Shown here piece after piece: positions 61,417 through 64,000 of a stretch of DNA of 64,000 nt (within the stretch, counting starts at the first letter, position 1; the number at the start of each line of letters is the position of its first letter). The notes under the pieces were generated by a model. The model was not told the DNA's origin. It saw only the letters and a list, made by a program, of their open reading frames with translations, and did not search any database. This DNA is from Paenibacillus sp. HWE-109. GTDB taxonomy: Bacteria; Bacillota; Bacilli; Paenibacillales; NBRC-103111. Where the stretch lies: NCBI RefSeq assembly GCF_022163125.1, contig NZ_CP091881.1, forward strand, positions 5,456,001 to 5,520,000. Direction: 5' to 3'. Made by a program: the position numbers and the translations under genes.

Positions 61417-62136
61417 TTGCCTATCCAAACAGAGACGGAGCTCTACGCTCCGATTAAACAATACTTCGAACAACAAGGTTACACCGTTCGCGCAGAAATT
61501 AAGCATTGCGACTTGGTTGCTATCCGCGGCGATGAACCGCCTCTCATCGTCGAACTCAAAAAAAGCTTCAATATCCCTCTATTGGTACAAGGGATTGAAC
61601 GCCTGCGTCTGACCGATCAGGTTTATGTTGCTTTTGAACTCCCCAACAAAGGGCGCGCGCCCCATCGGCTGCAATGGGAAGATGTCCGCCGGCTTTGCCG
61701 GATGCTCGGTTTGGGCGTCTTAACCGTCCAATTCTACAAACGCAAAAAGCCCGCAGTTGACCTCGTCTGCGAGCCTACTCCCTATATGCTTCGCTCGAAC
61801 AAGCGAGCTGCGCTGCGAGTCGTGAATGAGTTTCATGAACGCAGCGGCGATTACAATGTTGGCGGCAGTTCCAAGATGAAGCTCATGACCGCCTACCGCG
61901 AGAAATCCTTGCACTGCGCCTACCTCATGCGAGAGCACGGTCCGCTAAGTCCGCGGCAATTGCGTGACTTCACCAGCAATAAAGCGGTAAGTTCCTTGCT
62001 GCAAAAAAACTATTACCGCTGGTTTATTCGGCAAAGCCGCGGCATCTACCATCTCACGCCGAGCGGAGAGCAAGCGTTGAGCGAATATGAACATGTGCTG
62101 ACGGCTTTTGCGCCATCAACAACCCTTACCCTCTAG
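61417..62136 (+). CDS. DUF2161-like PD-(D/E)XK phosphodiesterase-type protein
   Basis: 239 residues from a TTG preceded by AGAGGAGACG. Residues 1-75 carry a restriction-endonuclease-like core: ELYAPIKQYFEQQGYTVRAE, then D in HCDLVAIRG and E-x-K in PPLIVELKKSF, the metal-binding PD-(D/E)XK set. The C-terminal half is helical with a winged-helix-like end (GPLSPRQLRDFTSNKAVSSL, YRWFIRQSRGIYHLTPSGEQ). It matches proteins annotated as DUF2161/PDDEXK-like phosphodiesterase in paenibacilli; the biological role is unknown. It converges with the next gene, the stop codons overlapping by 4 bp. Confidence 0.85.
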   Translation: MPIQTETELYAPIKQYFEQQGYTVRAEIKHCDLVAIRGDEPPLIVELKKSFNIPLLVQGIERLRLTDQVYVAFELPNKGRAPHRLQWEDVRRLCRMLGLGVLTVQFYKRKKPAVDLVCEPTPYMLRSNKRAALRVVNEFHERSGDYNVGGSSKMKLMTAYREKSLHCAYLMREHGPLSPRQLRDFTSNKAVSSLLQKNYYRWFIRQSRGIYHLTPSGEQALSEYEHVLTAFAPSTTLTL

Positions 62137-63083
62137 GAGTGAACGATGACACGGTGCGCGTTCGCTTCTTCTTTCAACATCAGCAGCGCTTTATTCATCC
62201 ATATCGCAGCCTGAGCGCCTTCTCCCATCGCAATAGTCACTTGTTCCGCATGAACACCCACATCGCCTGCTGCCCATACGAAAGGCACACTTGTCATTTT
62301 GCTCCGTGAATCTGTGATAATATGGCGATTCTCCATGCGTTCTGCCCCAAGCTGACGCGCGAGATCAGACTTCACTTCATTGCCGCCGAAAGCAATAAAT
62401 CCCCGCTCGGCTTCTATGCGATGCCCACTCGCCAAGACAACACCGCCAAAAACGCCTTTTCCCGCGGCAATCACTTCTTGAATATCCTCGGCCTTATAAG
62501 CAATTCCTTTGTGCGCCATCTGTTCGAGCAGCTCTTTCTGAACCACCCGCTGCCCATGGTTCACATAAACCAGCTTGTCCGTCCGCGAACTCAGTTTCAA
62601 GGCCATTCCCGCGCCAACATCGCCTGAGCCCATAATGACCGTTTGCTTATTTTTGATCTCATAGCCATCGCAGTCGGGACATACATAGACCGTTAAACCA
62701 AGGCATTCCTTCAGCTTTGGCAGCTCAGGCAGACGATCCATCAGCCCTGTTGCCAGCAGTACGGTCGGCGCCTCGTACCCTTTGCCGGACTTTCCCCATA
62801 GTTCAAAACCATCGCCAGGTTTCCCTTTTTTTACAGCTTGAACGACTTCATCTTGGATAAAAGCAACACCGAGCTTCTCTGCTTGAAGCCTGCCCAGTCG
62901 GCGAAGCTCATTCCCCGATATGCCATCCGGCCAACCCAATAGATTATGATAGCTTTGACAAAGCGTAGAGCGTCCATATCCAGCATCAATGACGAGAACA
63001 CGATGTTCATATCTGCCAAGCTGAATAGCCGCTTGCAGACCCGCTATGCCTCCACCAACGATCAGACTGTCGTATTGTTCCAT
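62133..63083 (-). CDS. Thioredoxin-reductase-like FAD/NAD(P) oxidoreductase
   Basis: 316 residues from the ATG at 63083, preceded by GGAGAGAAGGGA; the TTG nine codons upstream is rejected. FAD Rossmann motif YDSLIVGGGIAGLQAAIQLG, redox pair CPDCDGYE (C-x-x-C), NADPH motif IMGSGDVGAGMALKL, and the C-terminal FAD motif WAAGDVGVHAEQVTIAMGEG. This is the plan of thioredoxin reductase and its many single-copy relatives that reduce other disulfides, small molecules or RiPP disulfides. Because the active-site sequence is CPDC rather than CAVC/CATC, it may not serve thioredoxin itself. Confidence 0.9.
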   Translation of the reverse strand: MEQYDSLIVGGGIAGLQAAIQLGRYEHRVLVIDAGYGRSTLCQSYHNLLGWPDGISGNELRRLGRLQAEKLGVAFIQDEVVQAVKKGKPGDGFELWGKSGKGYEAPTVLLATGLMDRLPELPKLKECLGLTVYVCPDCDGYEIKNKQTVIMGSGDVGAGMALKLSSRTDKLVYVNHGQRVVQKELLEQMAHKGIAYKAEDIQEVIAAGKGVFGGVVLASGHRIEAERGFIAFGGNEVKSDLARQLGAERMENRHIITDSRSKMTSVPFVWAAGDVGVHAEQVTIAMGEGAQAAIWMNKALLMLKEEANAHRVIVHS

Positions 63084-63152
63084 AAACCTGCGTCCCTTCT
63101 CTCCTATCAACTAGTACCTAGGATATCCGTGTTAGGACGCTTTCATGCTTAT

Positions 63153-64000
63153 CTACCTATTCTTGATGGTCCAAACCAAAGCAATTTGTGTCAGCGAAGC
63201 CAACATGAGAATCCACGGAATCAAACCGCCATCCAAATCGCTCCCAAACGTGATTAAACAAATAATTGAAATGACGCGGCCGACATTTAAGAAAAATTCG
63301 CGAACAACCACACTTTCAACCTTTAATTCTCCCTTTAGCGGCAGTTTGGCAATAAGGCCATAGTAATACCCCGTCATGGTATTCCCTTGCAGCGGTGAAA
63401 AAATGGAATATAAAATCATAAAGCCAACGACTGACCAAACATTGATGCTGCCAAGCAGTAAAGAAACGCCGACCAAATAGCCTGCAGTCGATATAAGAAG
63501 ATAAAAGCGCGCTTTGCCCGCATTCGCATATTTGGAGATGAAGATTCCCGTAACGATGCTTAAGCTTGAATACAGCACTCCTAAGTATCCAACAATATCT
63601 TCCCTTGGCATGACTTTAAACAAGAGAATATTCGGCAAGAAAAGCATCGTGCCCTGCAGCAATCCAATACCAAAAAATCCTAGCAAAGCCTTGAGCCACG
63701 CCCGTTCTTTTTTCATAATGAGTCCGGTTAGCTTCAAATAATAAACTCTGTGATGCCCGCTTGAGGCTTTTATTTTCAAAGAGATCATGGCCGCGAGCAA
63801 GAACATTACAAAAGCAATGCCGAACACAATCGTATATCCGCTAAGACCGTCTTTTAAACGAATAATGAATCCGGCGAGTGCCGGCCCTGCCAGCGTCGCG
63901 AGTGTAAAAAAGATCATATTAAAGGCAAGATAACGAATCCGATTCTGCTCCGTAGATACATCGTACATTAAAGTTAGGTAGCCTACCCAATAAAACGCAG
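63153..64000 (-). CDS. MFS transporter (5' end outside window)
   Basis: The frame is open from the window edge to the stop at 63153; an internal ATG at 63968 is not the real start, because upstream codons (AFYWVGYLTL) continue the protein. About 282 residues are visible, with eight or more hydrophobic segments (FFTLATLAGPALAGFIIRL, GYTIVFGIAFVMFLLAAMIS, LLGFFGIGLLQGTMLFLPNI), that is, the last two thirds of a 12-helix facilitator. Substrate unknown. It lies 70 bp upstream of the reductase gene on the same strand. Confidence 0.88.
   Translation of the reverse strand, partial: AFYWVGYLTLMYDVSTEQNRIRYLAFNMIFFTLATLAGPALAGFIIRLKDGLSGYTIVFGIAFVMFLLAAMISLKIKASSGHHRVYYLKLTGLIMKKERAWLKALLGFFGIGLLQGTMLFLPNILLFKVMPREDIVGYLGVLYSSLSIVTGIFISKYANAGKARFYLLISTAGYLVGVSLLLGSINVWSVVGFMILYSIFSPLQGNTMTGYYYGLIAKLPLKGELKVESVVVREFFLNVGRVISIICLITFGSDLDGGLIPWILMLASLTQIALVWTIKNR

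Overview
The window looks like a chromosomal segment of a Paenibacillus-type, spore-forming Bacillota. The evidence is purine-rich GGAGG-type ribosome sites before most genes, repeated LplB/YtcP/lipoprotein sugar ABC transporters paired with YesM/YesN or membrane AraC regulators, an S-layer-anchored giant enzyme, PrkA, YjcZ-type small sporulation proteins and many glycosidases. No rRNA, tRNA, CRISPR array or intact insertion sequence was seen.

Layout. (a) 1-4.7 kb: a window-truncated zinc alcohol dehydrogenase and a LacI regulator, each preceded by the same perfect 16-bp palindrome; then an HxlR regulator divergent from an MFS exporter/flavin monooxygenase pair. (b) 4.7-9.4 kb: a decayed zone. 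It holds one intact but foreign-looking GC-rich PrsW-like membrane protease, then remnants of a YbjQ protein, an M13 peptidase, an OmpR-type response regulator, an alpha-galactosidase, an unknown protein and an ECF sigma factor. (c) 9.4-19.3 kb: one minus-strand polysaccharide operon reading LplB permease, YtcP permease, lipoprotein, membrane AraC sensor-regulator, GH105, an unrecognised 562-residue enzyme, GH130. (d) 19.4-20.5 kb: an IS110 transposase scrap, a hairpin and small sporulation genes.

(e) 20.5-26.4 kb is the most striking region: a complete-looking linear azol(in)e peptide (TOMM) locus. It encodes a precursor with 17 consecutive Cys-X-X triplets, a ThiF/Ocin-like partner, a cyclodehydratase-YcaO fusion ending in a PxPxP-type tail, and a double-domain SagB dehydrogenase. 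It is a heterocycloanthracin/sonorensin-type bacteriocin system with no visible exporter or immunity gene nearby. (f) 26.6-33.2 kb: a flavin amine oxidase, YjcZ and other small spore-type genes, a glycosyltransferase, two small membrane proteins and PrkA.

(g) 33.3-61 kb: sugar catabolism. A Gfo/Idh oxidoreductase, GH31 enzyme, YesN regulator and YesM kinase form one operon. A nine-gene operon (GH4, MATE, GH36, cupin, GH36, aldo/keto reductase, uronate-isomerase-like protein, LplB, YtcP) forms another. Between them lie a separately transcribed 2304-residue S-layer-homology protein with two lyase-like jelly rolls and a lone solute-binding lipoprotein. Together these suggest surface depolymerisation, import through an ATPase-less transporter, and intracellular trimming of an alpha-galactosyl, probably uronate-containing glycan. 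Two intergenic repeat families occur here in two copies each. (h) 61.4-64 kb: a PD-(D/E)XK-like protein, a thioredoxin-reductase-like flavoprotein and a window-truncated MFS transporter.

Family names come from motif recognition by eye; no database search was run.
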